A model generated the notes under the pieces. It made no database searches. It was given only the letters and a program-made list of their open reading frames with translations, and was not told where the DNA came from. Positions 36,162-48,400 of a stretch of 64,000 bases of DNA are shown here, in pieces (position 1 is the first letter of the stretch; each line of letters starts with the position of its first letter). Source of the stretch: Limanda limanda (taxonomy: Eukaryota; Chordata; Actinopteri; Pleuronectiformes; Pleuronectidae); assembly GCF_963576545.1 (NCBI RefSeq), contig NW_026870560.1:1180501-1244500 (forward strand), in the 5' to 3' direction. Made by a program: the position numbers and the translations under genes.

Positions 36162-39100
36162 AAGTCTCTCCGACCTTCACAAAAAAAGTTATTCAAGAAT
36201 ATCTCTTTCTCCTATGTGCTTTCATCCCTAACCCTAACCCTAACCCTTCCGAAAGTCGGAGAAGCTCAAGGATGGTACTGATCGATGCGCGCAACCCCAT
36301 TTAGTGGGGGTAGAGCCTACTTGCAAGTCTCTCCGACCTTCACAAAAAAAGTTATTCAAGAATATCTCCTCAGATTTGGGGGAATTTCGTCGGTCGACCT
36401 CTTCCGAAGGTCGTACAAGCTCGGGGATGGTACCAATCGATCTGCAGGACCCAAATTAGTCCAGATGCAACCACTTTCCAAGTCTCTCCGACCTTCACAA
36501 AAAAAGTTATTCAAGAATATCTCTTTCTCCTATGTGCTTTCATCCCTAACCCTAACCCTAACCCTTCCGAAAGTCGGAGAAGCTCAAGGATGGTACCGAT
36601 CGATGCGCGCTACCCCATTTAGTGGGGGTAGAGCCTACTTGCAAGTCTCTCCGACCTTCACAAAAAAAGTTATTCAAGAATATCTCTTTCTCCTATGTGC
36701 TTTCATCCCTAACCCTAACCCTAACCCTTCCGAAAGTCGGAGAAGCTCAAGGATGGTACCGATCGATGCGCGCTACCCCATTTAGTGGGGGTAGAGCCTA
36801 CTTGCAAGTCTCTCCGACCTTCACAAAAAAAGTTATTCAAGAATATCTCCTCAGATTTGGGGGAATTTCGTCGGTCGACCTCTTCCGAAGGTCGTACAAG
36901 CTCGGGGATGGTACCAATCGATCCGCAGGACCCAAATTAGTCCAGATGCAACCACTTTCCAAGTCTCTCCGACCTTCACAAAAAAAGTTATTCAAGAATA
37001 TCTCTTTCTCCTATGTGCTTTCATCCCTAACCCTAACCCTAACCCTTCCGAAAGTCGGAGAAGCTCAAGGATGGTACCGATCGATGCGCGCTACCCCATT
37101 TAGTGGGGGTAGAGCCTACTTGCAAGTCTCTCCGACCTTCACAAAAAAAGTTATTCAAGAATATCTCTTTCTCCTATGTGCTTTCATCCCTAACCCTAAC
37201 CCTAACCCTTCCGAAAGTCGGAGAAGCTCAAGGATGGTACCGATCGATGCGCGCTACCCCATTTAGTGGGGGTAGAGCCTACTTGCAAGTCTCTCCGACC
37301 TTCACAAAAAAAGTTATTCAAGAATATCTCTTTCTCCTATGTGCTTTCATCCCTAACCCTAACCCTAACCCTTCCGAAAGTCGGAGAAGCTCAAGGATGG
37401 TACCGATCGATGCGCGCTACCCCATTTAGTGGGGGTAGAGCCTACTTGCAAGTCTCTCCGACCTTCACAAAAAAAGTTATTCAAGAATATCTCTTTCTCC
37501 TATGTGCTTTCATCCCTAACCCTAACCCTAACCCTTCCAAAAGTCGGAGAAGCTCAAGGATGGTACTGATCGATGCGCGCAACCCCATTTAGTGGGGGTA
37601 GAGCCTACTTGCAAGTCTCTCCGACCTTCACAAAAAAAGTTATTCAAGAATATCTCCTCAGATTTGGGGGAATTTCGTCGGTCGACCTCTTCCGAAGGTC
37701 GTACAAGCTCGGGGATGGTACCAATCGATCTGCAGGACCCAAATTAGTCCAGATGCAACCACTTTCCAAGTCTCTCCGACCTTCACAAAAAAAGTTATTC
37801 AAGAATATCTGTTTCTCCTATGTGCTTTCATCCCTAACCCTAACCCTAACCCTTCCGAAAGTCGGAGAAGCTCAAGGATGGTACCGATCGATGCGCGCTA
37901 CCCCATTTAGTGGGGGTAGAGCCTACTTGCAAGTCTCTCCGACCTTCACAAAAAAAGTTATTCAAGAATATCTCTTTCTCCTATGTGCTTTCATCCCTAA
38001 CCCTAACCCTAACCCTTCCGAAAGTCGGAGAAGCTCAAGGATGGTACCGATCGATGCGCGCTACCCCATTTAGTGGGGGTAGAGCCTACTTGCAAGTCTC
38101 TCCGACCTTCACAAAAAAAGTTATTCAAGAATATCTCCTCAGATTTGGGGGAATTTCGTCGGTCGACCTCTTCCGAAGGTCGTACAAGCTCGGGGATGGT
38201 ACCAATCGATCCGCAGGACCCAAATTAGTCCAGATGCAACCACTTTCCAAGTCTCTCCGACCTTCACAAAAAAAGTTATTCAAGAATATCTCTTTCTCCT
38301 ATGTGCTTTCATCCCTAACCCTAACCCTAACCCTTCCGAAAGTCGGAGAAGCTCAAGGATGGTACCGATCGATGCGCGCTACCCCATTTAGTGGGGGTAG
38401 AGCCTACTTGCAAGTCTCTCCGACCTTCACAAAAAAAGTTATTCAAGAATATCTCTTTCTCCTATGTGCTTTCATCCCTAACCCTAACCCTAACCCTTCC
38501 GAAAGTCGGAGAAGCTCAAGGATGGTACCGATCGATGCGCGCTACCCCATTTAGTGGGGGTAGAGCCTACTTGCAAGTCTCTCCGACCTTCACAAAAAAA
38601 GTTATTCAAGAATATCTCTTTCTCCTATGTGCTTTCATCCCTAACCCTAACCCTAACCCTTCCGAAAGTCGGAGAAGCTCAAGGATGGTACCGATCGATG
38701 CGCGCTACCCCATTTAGTGGGGGTAGAGCCTACTTGCAAGTCTCTCCGACCTTCACAAAAAAAGTTATTCAAGAATATCTCTTTCTCCTATGTGCTTTCA
38801 TCCCTAACCCTAACCCTAACCCTTCCAAAAGTCGGAGAAGCTCAAGGATGGTACTGATCGATGCGCGCAACCCCATTTAGTGGGGGTAGAGCCTACTTGC
38901 AAGTCTCTCCGACCTTCACAAAAAAAGTTATTCAAGAATATCTCCTCAGATTTGGGGGAATTTCGTCGGTCGACCTCTTCCGAAGGTCGTACAAGCTCGG
39001 GGATGGTACCAATCGATCTGCAGGACCCAAATTAGTCCAGATGCAACCACTTTCCAAGTCTCTCCGACCTTCACAAAAAAAGTTATTCAAGAATATCTGT

Positions 39101-39862
39101 TTCTCCTATGTGCTTTCATCCCTAACCCTAACCCTAACCCTTCCGAAAGTCGGAGAAGCTCAAGGATGGTACCGATCGATGCGCGCTACCCCATTTAGTG
39201 GGGGTAGAGCCTACTTGCAAGTCTCTCCGACCTTCACAAAAAAAGTTATTCAAGAATATCTCTTTCTCCTATGTGCTTTCATCCCTAACCCTAACCCTAA
39301 CCCTTCCGAAAGTCGGAGAAGCTCAAGGATGGTACCGATCGATGCGCGCTACCCCATTTAGTGGGGGTAGAGCCTACTTGCAAGTCTCTCCGACCTTCAC
39401 AAAAAAAGTTATTCAAGAATATCTCCTCAGATTTGGGGGAATTTCGTCGGTCGACCTCTTCCGAAGGTCGTACAAGCTCGGGGATGGTACCAATCGATCC
39501 GCAGGACCCAAATTAGTCCAGATGCAACCACTTTCCAAGTCTCTCCGACCTTCACAAAAAAAGTTATTCAAGAATATCTCTTTCTCCTATGTGCTTTCAT
39601 CCCTAACCCTAACCCTAACCCTTCCGAAAGTCGGAGAAGCTCAAGGATGGTACCGATCGATGCGCGCTACCCCATTTAGTGGGGGTAGAGCCTACTTGCA
39701 AGTCTCTCCGACCTTCACAAAAAAAGTTATTCAAGAATATCTCTTTCTCCTATGTGCTTTCATCCCTAACCCTAACCCTAACCCTTCCGAAAGTCGGAGA
39801 AGCTCAAGGATGGTACCGATCGATGCGCGCAACCCCATTTAGTGGGGGTAGAGCCTACTTGC
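36162..39862 (+). repeat. Block 16: tandem 1288-bp eight-unit repeat, nearly three copies
   Basis: Order: T N 2T N 4T N 2T N 4T N 2T N 2T, with N at 36325, 36806, 37613, 38094, 38901 and 39382. Period 1288 bp holds throughout. ATCTGTTTC near 37810 and again near 39098 marks the two most recent copies, and is absent at the equivalent site near 36522, so it arose before the last duplication only. Confidence 0.92.
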
Positions 39863-42800
39863 AAGTCTCTCCGACTTTCACAAAAAAGGTTATTCAAGAA
39901 TATCTCCTCAGATTTGGGGGAATTTCGTCGGTCGACCTCTTCCGAAGGTCGTACAAGCTCGGGGATGGTACCAATCGATCCGCAGGACCCAAATTAGTCC
40001 AGATGCAACCACTTTCCAAGTCTCTCCGACCTTCACAAAAAAAGTTATTCAAGAATATCTCTTTCTCCTATGTGCTTTCATCCCTAACCCTAACCCTTCC
40101 GAAAGTCGGAGAAGCTCAAGGATGGTACCGATCGATGCGCGCTACCCCATTTAGTGGGGGTAGAGCCTACTTGCAAGTCTCTCCGACCTTCACAAAAAAA
40201 GTTATTCAAGAATATCTCCTCAGATTTGGGGGAATTTCGTCGGTCGACCTCTTCCGAAGGTCGTACAAGCTCGGGGATGGTACCAATCGATCCGCAGGAC
40301 CCAAATTAGTCCAGATGCAACCACTTTCCAAGTCTCTCCGACCTTCACAAAAAAAGTTATTCAAGAATATCTCTTTCTCCTATGTGCTTTCATCCCTAAC
40401 CCTAACCCTAACCCTTCCGAAAGTCGGAGAAGCTCAAGGATGGTACCGATCGATGCGCGCTACCCCATTTAGTGGGGGTAGAGCCTACTTGCAAGTCTCT
40501 CCGACCTTCACAAAAAAAGTTATTCAAGAATATCTCTTTCTCCTATGTGCTTTCATCCCTAACCCTAACCCTAACCCTTCCGAAAGTCGGAGAAGCTCAA
40601 GGATGGTACCGATCGATGCGCGCTACCCCATTTAGTGGGGGTAGAGCCTACTTGCAAGTCTCTCCGACCTTCACAAAAAAAGTTATTCAAGAATATCTCT
40701 TTCTCCTATGTGCTTTCATCCCTAACCCTAACCCTAACCCTTCCGAAAGTCGGAGAAGCTCAAGGATGGTACCGATCGATGCGCGCTACCCCATTTAGTG
40801 GGGGTAGAGCCTACTTGCAAGTCTCTCCGACCTTCACAAAAAAAGTTATTCAAGAATATCTCTTTCTCCTATGTGCTTTCATCCCTAACCCTAACCCTAA
40901 CCCTTCCGAAAGTCGGAGAAGCTCAAGGATGGTACCGATCGATGCGCGCAACCCCATTTAGTGGGGGTAGAGCCTACTTGCAAGTCTCTCCGACCTTCAC
41001 AAAAAAGGTTATTCAAGAATATCTCCTCAGATTTGGGGGAATTTCGTCGGTCGACCTCTTCCGAAGGTCGTACAAGCTCGGGGATGGTACCAATCGATCC
41101 GCAGGACCCAAATTAGTCCAGATGCAACCACTTTCCAAGTCTCTCCGACCTTCACAAAAAAAGTTATTCAAGAATATCTCTTTCTCCTATGTGCTTTCAT
41201 CCCTAACCCTAACCCTAACCCTTCCGAAAGTCGGAGAAGCTCAAGGATGGTACCGATCGATGCGCGCTACCCCATTTAGTGGGGGTAGAGCCTACTTGCA
41301 AGTCTCTCCGACCTTCACAAAAAAAGTTATTCAAGAATATCTCCTCAGATTTGGGGGAATTTCGTCGGTCGACCTCTTCCGAAGGTCGTACAAGCTCGGG
41401 GATGGTACCAATCGATCCGCAGGACCCAAATTAGTCCAGATGCAACCACTTTCCAAGTCTCTCCGACCTTCACAAAAAAAGTTATTCAAGAATATCTCTT
41501 TCTCCTATGTGCTTTCATCCCTAACCCTAACCCTAACCCTTCCGAAAGTCGGAGAAGCTCAAGGATGGTACCGATCGATGCGCGCTACCCCATTTAGTGG
41601 GGGTACAGCCTACTTGCAAGTCTCTCCGACCTTCACAAAAAACGTTATTCAAGAATATCTCTTTCTCCTATGTGCTTTCATCCCTAACCCTAACCCTAAC
41701 CCTTCCGAAAGTCGGAGAAGCTCAAGGATGGTACCGATCGATGCGCGCTACCCCATTTAGTGGGGGTAGAGCCTACTTGCAAGTCTCTCCGACCTTCACA
41801 AAAAAAGTTATTCAAGAATATCTCTTTCTCCTATGTGCTTTCATCCCTAACCCTAACCCTAACCCTTCCGAAAGTCGGAGAAGCTCAAGGATGGTACCGA
41901 TCGATGTGCGCTACCCCATTTAGTGGGGGTAGAGCCTACTTGCAAGTCTCTCCGACCTTCACAAAAAAAGTTATTCAAGAATATCTCTTTCTCCTATGTG
42001 CTTTCATCCCTAACCCTAACCCTAACCCTTCCAAAAGTCGGAGAAGCTCAAGGATGGTACTGATCGATGCGCGCAACCCCATTTAGTGGGGGTAGAGCCT
42101 ACTTGCAAGTCTCTCCGACCTTCACAAAAAAAGTTATTCAAGAATATCTCCTCAGATTTGGGGGAATTTCGTCGGTCGACCTCTTCCGAAGGTCGTACAA
42201 GCTCGGGGATGGTACCAATCGATCTGCAGGGCCCAAATTAGTCCAGATGCAACCACTTTCCAAGTCTCTCCGACCTTCACAAAAAAAGTTATTCAAGAAT
42301 ATCTCTTTCTCCTATGTGCTTTCATCCCTAACCCTAACCCTAACCCTTCCGAAAGTCGGAGAAGCTCAAGGATGGTACCGATCGATGCGCGCTACCCCAT
42401 TTAGTGGGGGTAGAGCCTACTTGCAAGTCTCTCCGACCTTCACAAAAAAAGTTATTCAAGAATATCTCTTTCTCCTATGTGCTTTCATCCCTAACCCTAA
42501 CCCTAACCCTTCCGAAAGTCGGAGAAGCTCAAGGATGGTACCGATCGATGCGCGCTACCCCATTTAGTGGGGGTAGAGCCTACTTGCAAGTCTCTCCGAC
42601 CTTCACAAAAAAAGTTATTCAAGAATATCTCCTCAGATTTGGGGGAATTTCGTCGGTCGACCTCTTCCGAAGGTCGTACAAGCTCGGGGATGGTACCAAT
42701 CGATCCGCAGGATCCAAATTAGTCCAGATGCAACCACTTTCCAAGTCTCTCCGACCTTCACAAAAAAAGTTATTCAAGAATATCTCTTTCTCCTATGTGC

Positions 42801-43863
42801 TTTCATCCCTAACCCTAACCCTTCCGAAAGTCGGAGAAGCTCAAGGATGGTACCGATCGATGCGCGCTACCCCATTTAGTGGGGGTAGAGCCTACTTGCA
42901 AGTCTCTCCGACCTTCACAAAAAAAGTTATTCAAGAATATCTCTTTCTCCTATGTGCTTTCATCCCTAACCCTAACCCTAACCCTTCCGAAAGTCGGAGA
43001 AGCTCAAGGATGGTACCGATCGATGCGCGCTACCCCATTTAGTGGGGGTAGAGCCTACTTGCAAGTCTCTCCGACCTTCACAAAAAAAGTTATTCAAGAA
43101 TATCTCTTTCTCCTATGTGCTTTCATCCCTAACCCTAACCCTAACCCTTCCGAAAGTCGGAGAAGCTCAAGGATGGTACCGATCGATGCGCGCTACCCCA
43201 TTTAGTGGGGGTAGAGCCTACTTGCAAGTCTCTCCGACCTTCACAAAAAAAGTTATTCAAGAATATCTCTTTCTCCTATGTGCTTTCAGCCCTAACCCTA
43301 ACCCTAACCCTTCCGAAAGTCGGAGAAGCTCAAGGATGGTACTGATCGATGCGCGCAACCCCATTTAGTGGGGGTAGAGCCTACTTGCAAGTCTCTCCGA
43401 CCTTCACAAAAAAAGTTATTCAAGAATATCTCCTCAGATTTGGGGGAATTTCGTCGGTCGACCTCTTCCGAAGGTCGTACAAGCTCGGGGATGGTACCAA
43501 TCGATCCGCAGGACCCAAATTAGTCCAGATGCAACCACTTTCCAAGTCTCTCCGACCTTCACAAAAAAAGTTATTCAAGAATATCTCTTTCTCCTATGTG
43601 CTTTCATCCCTAACCCTAACCCTTCCGAAAGTCGGAGAAGCTCAAGGATGGTACCGATCGATGCGCGCTACCCCATTTAGTGGGGGTAGAGCCTACTTGC
43701 AAGTCTCTCCGACCTTCACAAAAAAAGTTATTCAAGAATATCTCTTTCTCCTATGTGCTTTCATCCCTAACCCTAACCCTAACCCTTCCGAAAGTAGGAG
43801 AAGCTCAAGGATGGTACCGATCGATGCGCGCAACCCCATTTAGTGGGGGTAGAGCCTACTTGC
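39863..43863 (+). repeat. Block 17: N t N 4T N T N 4T N 2T N t 3T N t T
   Basis: N at 39863, 40175, 40982, 41300, 42107, 42588 and 43389; t at 40018, 42743 and 43544. The start matches 31839-32468 at offset 8024. Private changes include GGTACAGCC near 41607, AAACGTT near 41643, GATGTGCGC near 41907, GGGCCC near 42231, GGATCC near 42712 and TTCAGCCC near 43289. Confidence 0.9.
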
Positions 43864-45457
43864 AAGTCTCTCCGACCTTCACAAAAAAAGTTAATCAAGA
43901 ATATCTCCTCAGATTTGGGGGAATTTCGTCGGTCGACCTCTTCCGAAGGTCGTACAAGCTCGGGGATGGTACCAATCGATCCGCAGGACCCAAATTAGTC
44001 CAGATGCAACCACTTTTCAAGTCTCTCCGACCTTCACAAAAAAAGTTATTCAAGAATATCTCTTTCTCCTATGTGCTTTCATCCCTAACCCTAACCCTAA
44101 CCCTTCCAAAAGTCGGAGAAGCTCAAGGATGGAACCGATCGATGCGCGCTACCCCATTTAGTGGGGGTAGAGCCTACTTTCAAGTCTCTCCGACCTTCAC
44201 AAAAAAAGTTATTCAAGAATATCTCCTCAGATTTGGGGGAATTTCGTCGGTCGACCTCTTCCGAAGGTCGTACAAGCTCGGGGATGGTACCAATCGATCC
44301 GCAGGACCCAAATTAGTCCAGATGCAACCACTTTCCAAGTCTCTCCGACCTTCACAAAAAAAGTTATTCAAGAATATCTCTTTCTCCTATGTGCTTTCAT
44401 CCCTAACCCTAACCCTAACCCTTCCGAAAGTCGGAGAAGCTCAAGGATGGTACCGATCGATGCGCGCTACCCCATTTAGTGGGGGTAGAGCCTACTTGCA
44501 AGTCTCTCCGACCTTCACAAAAAAAGTTATTCAAGAATATCTCTTTCTCCTATGTGCTTTCATCCCTAACCCTAACCCTAACCCTTCCGAAAGTCGGAGA
44601 AGCTCAAGGATGGTACCGATCGATGCGCGCTACCCCATTTAGTGGGGGTAGAGCCTACTTGCAAGTCTCTCCGACCTTCACAAAAAAAGTTATTCAAGAA
44701 TATCTCTTTCTCCTATGTGCTTTCATCCCTAACCCTAACCCTTCCGAAAGTCGGAGAAGCTCAAGGATGGTACCGATCGATGCGCGCTACCCCATTTAGT
44801 GGGGGTAGAGCCTACTTGCAAGTCTCTCCGACCTTCACAAAAAAAGTTATTCAAGAATATCTCTTTCTCCTATGTGCTTTCATCCCTAACCCTAACCCTA
44901 ACCCTTCCGAAAGTCGGAGAAGCTCAAGGATAGTACTGATCGATGCGCGCAACCCCATTTAGTGGGGGTAGAGCCTACTTGCAAGTCTCTCCGACCTTCA
45001 CAAAAAAAGTTATTCAAGAATATCTCCTCAGATTTGGGGGAATTTCGTCGGTCGACCTCTTCCGAAGGTCGTACAAGCTCGGGGATGGTACCAATCGATC
45101 CGCAGGACCCAAATTAGTCCAGATGCAACCACTTTCCAAGTCTCTCCGACCTTCACAAAAAAAGTTATTCAAGAATATCTCTTTCTCCTATGTGCTTTCA
45201 TCCCTAACCCTAACCCTAACCCTTCCGAAAGTCGGAGAAGCTCAAGGATGGTACCGATCGATGCGCGCTACCCCATTTAGTGGGGGTAGAGCCTACTTGC
45301 AAGTCTCTCCGACCTTCACAAAAAAAGTTATTCAAGAATATCTCTTTCTCCTATGTGCTTTCATCCCTAACCCTAACCCTTCCGAAAGTCGGAGAAGCTC
45401 AAGGATGGTACCGATCGATGCGCGCTACCCCATTTAGTGGGGGTAGAGCCTACTTGC
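43864..45457 (+). repeat. Block 18: N T N 2T t T N T t
   Basis: N at 43864, 44182 and 44983; t at 44663 and 45301. This is the most diverged stretch I can see: GTTAATC near 43893, CTTTTCAAG near 44016, CCAAAAG near 44107, GGAACCG near 44133 and CTACTTTCAAG near 44179. GGATAGTACTG first appears near 44931 and becomes the marker of the next block. Confidence 0.88.
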
Positions 45458-48400
45458 AAGTCTCTCCGACCTTCACAAAAAAAGTTATTCAAGAATATCT
45501 CTTTCTCCTATGTGCTTTCATCCCTAACCCTAACCCTAACCCTTCCGAAAGTCGGAGAAGCTCAAGGATGCTACCGATCGATGCGCGCTACCCCATTTAG
45601 TGGGGGTAGAGCCTACTTGCAAGTCTCTCCGACCTTCACAAAAAAAGTTATTCAAGAATATCTCTTTCTCCTATGTGCTTTCATCCCTAACCCTAACCCT
45701 TCCGAAAGTCGGAGAAGCTCAAGGATGGTACCGATCGATGCGCGCTACCCCATTTAGTGGGGGTAGAGCCTACTTGCAAGTCTCTCCGACCTTCACAAAA
45801 AAAGTTATTCAAGAATATCTCTTTCTCCTATGTGCTTTCATCCCTAACCCTAACCCTAACCCTTCCGAAAGTCGGAGAAGCTCAAGGATAGTACTGATCG
45901 ATGCGCGCAACCCCATTTAGTGGGGGTAGAGCCTACTTGCAAGTCTCTCCGACCTTCACAAAAAAAGTTATTCAAGAATATCTCCTCAGATTTGGGGGAA
46001 TTTCGTCGGTCGACCTCTTCCGAAGGTCGTACAAGCTCGGGGATGGTACCAATCGATCCGCAGGACCCAAATTAGTCCAGATGCAACAACTTTCCAAGTC
46101 TCTCCGACCTTCACAAAAAAAGTTATTCAAGAATATCTCTTTCTCCTATGTGCTTTCATCCCTAACCCTAACCCTAACCCTTCCGAAAGTCGGAGAAGCT
46201 CAAGGATGGTACCGATCGATGCGCGCTACCCCATTTAGTGGGGGTAGAGCCTACTTGCAAGTCTCTCCGACCTTCACAAAAAAAGTTATTCAAGAATATC
46301 TCTTTCTCCTATGTGCTTTCATCCCTAACCCTAACCCTAACCCTTCCGAAAGTCGGAGAAGCTCAAGGATGGTACCGATCGATGCGCGCTACCCCATTTA
46401 GTGGGGGTAGAGCCTACTTGCAAGTCTCTCCGACCTTCACAAAAAAAGTTATTCAAGAATATCTCTTTCTCCTATGTGCTTTCATCCCTAACCCTAACCC
46501 TAACCCTTCCGAAAGTCGGAGAAGCTCAAGGATGGTACCGATCGATGCGCGCTACCCCATTTAGTGGGGGTAGAGCCTACTTGCAAGTCTCTCCGACCTT
46601 CACAAAAAAAGTTATTCAAGAATATCTCTTTCTCCTATGTGCTTTCATCCCTAACCCTAACCCTAACCCTTCCGAAAGTCGGAGAAGCTCAAGGATGGTA
46701 CCGATCGATGCGCGCTACCCCATTTAGTGGGGGTAGAGCCTACTTGCAAGTCTCTCCGACCTTCACAAAAAAAGTTATTCAAGAATATCTCTTTCTCCTA
46801 TGTGCTTTCATCCCTAACCCTAACCCTAACCCTTCCGAAAGTCGGAGAAGCTCAAGGATGGTACCGATCGATGCGCGCTACCCCATTTAGTGGGGGTAGA
46901 GCCTACTTGCAAGTCTCTCCGACCTTCACAAAAAAGGTTATTCAAGAATATCTCCTCAGATTTGGGGGAATTTCGTCGGTCGACCTCTTCCGAAGGTCGT
47001 ACAAGCTCGGGGATGGTACCAATCGATCCGCAGGACCCAAATTAGTCCAGATGCAACCACTTTCCAAGTCTCTCCGACCTTCACAAAAAAAGTTATTCAA
47101 GAATATCTCTTTCTCCTATGTGCTTTCATCCCTAACCCTAACCCTAACCCTTCCGAAAGTCGGAGAAGCTCAAGGATGGTACCGATCGATGCGCGCTACC
47201 CCATTTAGTGGGGGTAGAGCCTACTTGCAAGTCTCTCCGACCTTCACAAAAAAAGTTATTCAAGAATATCTCTTTCTCCTATGTGCTTTCATCCCTAACC
47301 CTAACCCTAACCCTTCCGAAAGTCGGAGAAGCTCAAGGATGGTACCGATCGATGCGCGCTACCCCATTTAGTGGGGGTAGAGCCTACTTGCAAGTCTCTC
47401 CGACCTTCACAAAAAAAGTTATTCAAGAATATCTCTTTCTCCTATGTGCTTTCATCCCTAACCCTAACCCTTCCGAAAGTCGGAGAAGCTCAAGGATGGT
47501 ACCGATCGATGCGCGCTACCCCATTTAGTGGGGGTAGAGCCTACTTGCAAGTCTCTCCGACCTTCACAAAAAAAGTTATTCAAGAATATCTCTTTCTCCT
47601 ATGTGCTTTCATCCCTAACCCTAACCCTAACCCTTCCGAAAGTCGGAGAAGCTCAAGGATAGTACTGATCGATGCGCGCAACCCCATTTAGTGGGGGTAG
47701 AGCCTACTTGCAAGTCTCTCCGACCTTCACAAAAAAAGTTATTCAAGAATATCTCCTCAGATTTGGGGGAATTTCGTCGGTCGACCTCTTCCGAAGGTCG
47801 TACAAGCTCGGGGATGGTACCAATCGATCCGCAGGACCCAAATTAGTCCAGATGCAACCACTTTCCAAGTCTCTCCGACCTTCACAAAAAAAGTTATTCA
47901 AGAATATCTCTTTCTCCTATGTGCTTTCATCCCTAACCCTAACCCTAACCCTTCCGAAAGTCGGAGAAGCTCAAGGATGGTACCGATCGATGCGCGCTAC
48001 CCCATTTAGTGGGGGTAGAGCCTACTTGCAAGTCTCTCCGACCTTCACAAAAAAAGTTATTCAAGAATATCTCTTTCTCCTATGTGCTTTCATCCCTAAC
48101 CCTAACCCTAACCCTTCCGAAAGTCGGAGAAGCTCAAGGATGGTACCGATCGATGCGCGCTACCCCATTTAGTGGGGGTAGAGCCTACTTGCAAGTCTCT
48201 CCGACCTTCACAAAAAAAGTTATTCAAGAATATCTCTTTCTCCTATGTGCTTTCATCCCTAACCCTAACCCTAACCCTTCCGAAAGTCGGAGAAGCTCAA
48301 GGATGGTACCGATCGATGCGCGCTACCCCATTTAGTGGGGGTAGAGCCTACTTGCAAGTCTCTCCGACCTTCACAAAAAAAGTTATTCAAGAATATCTCT

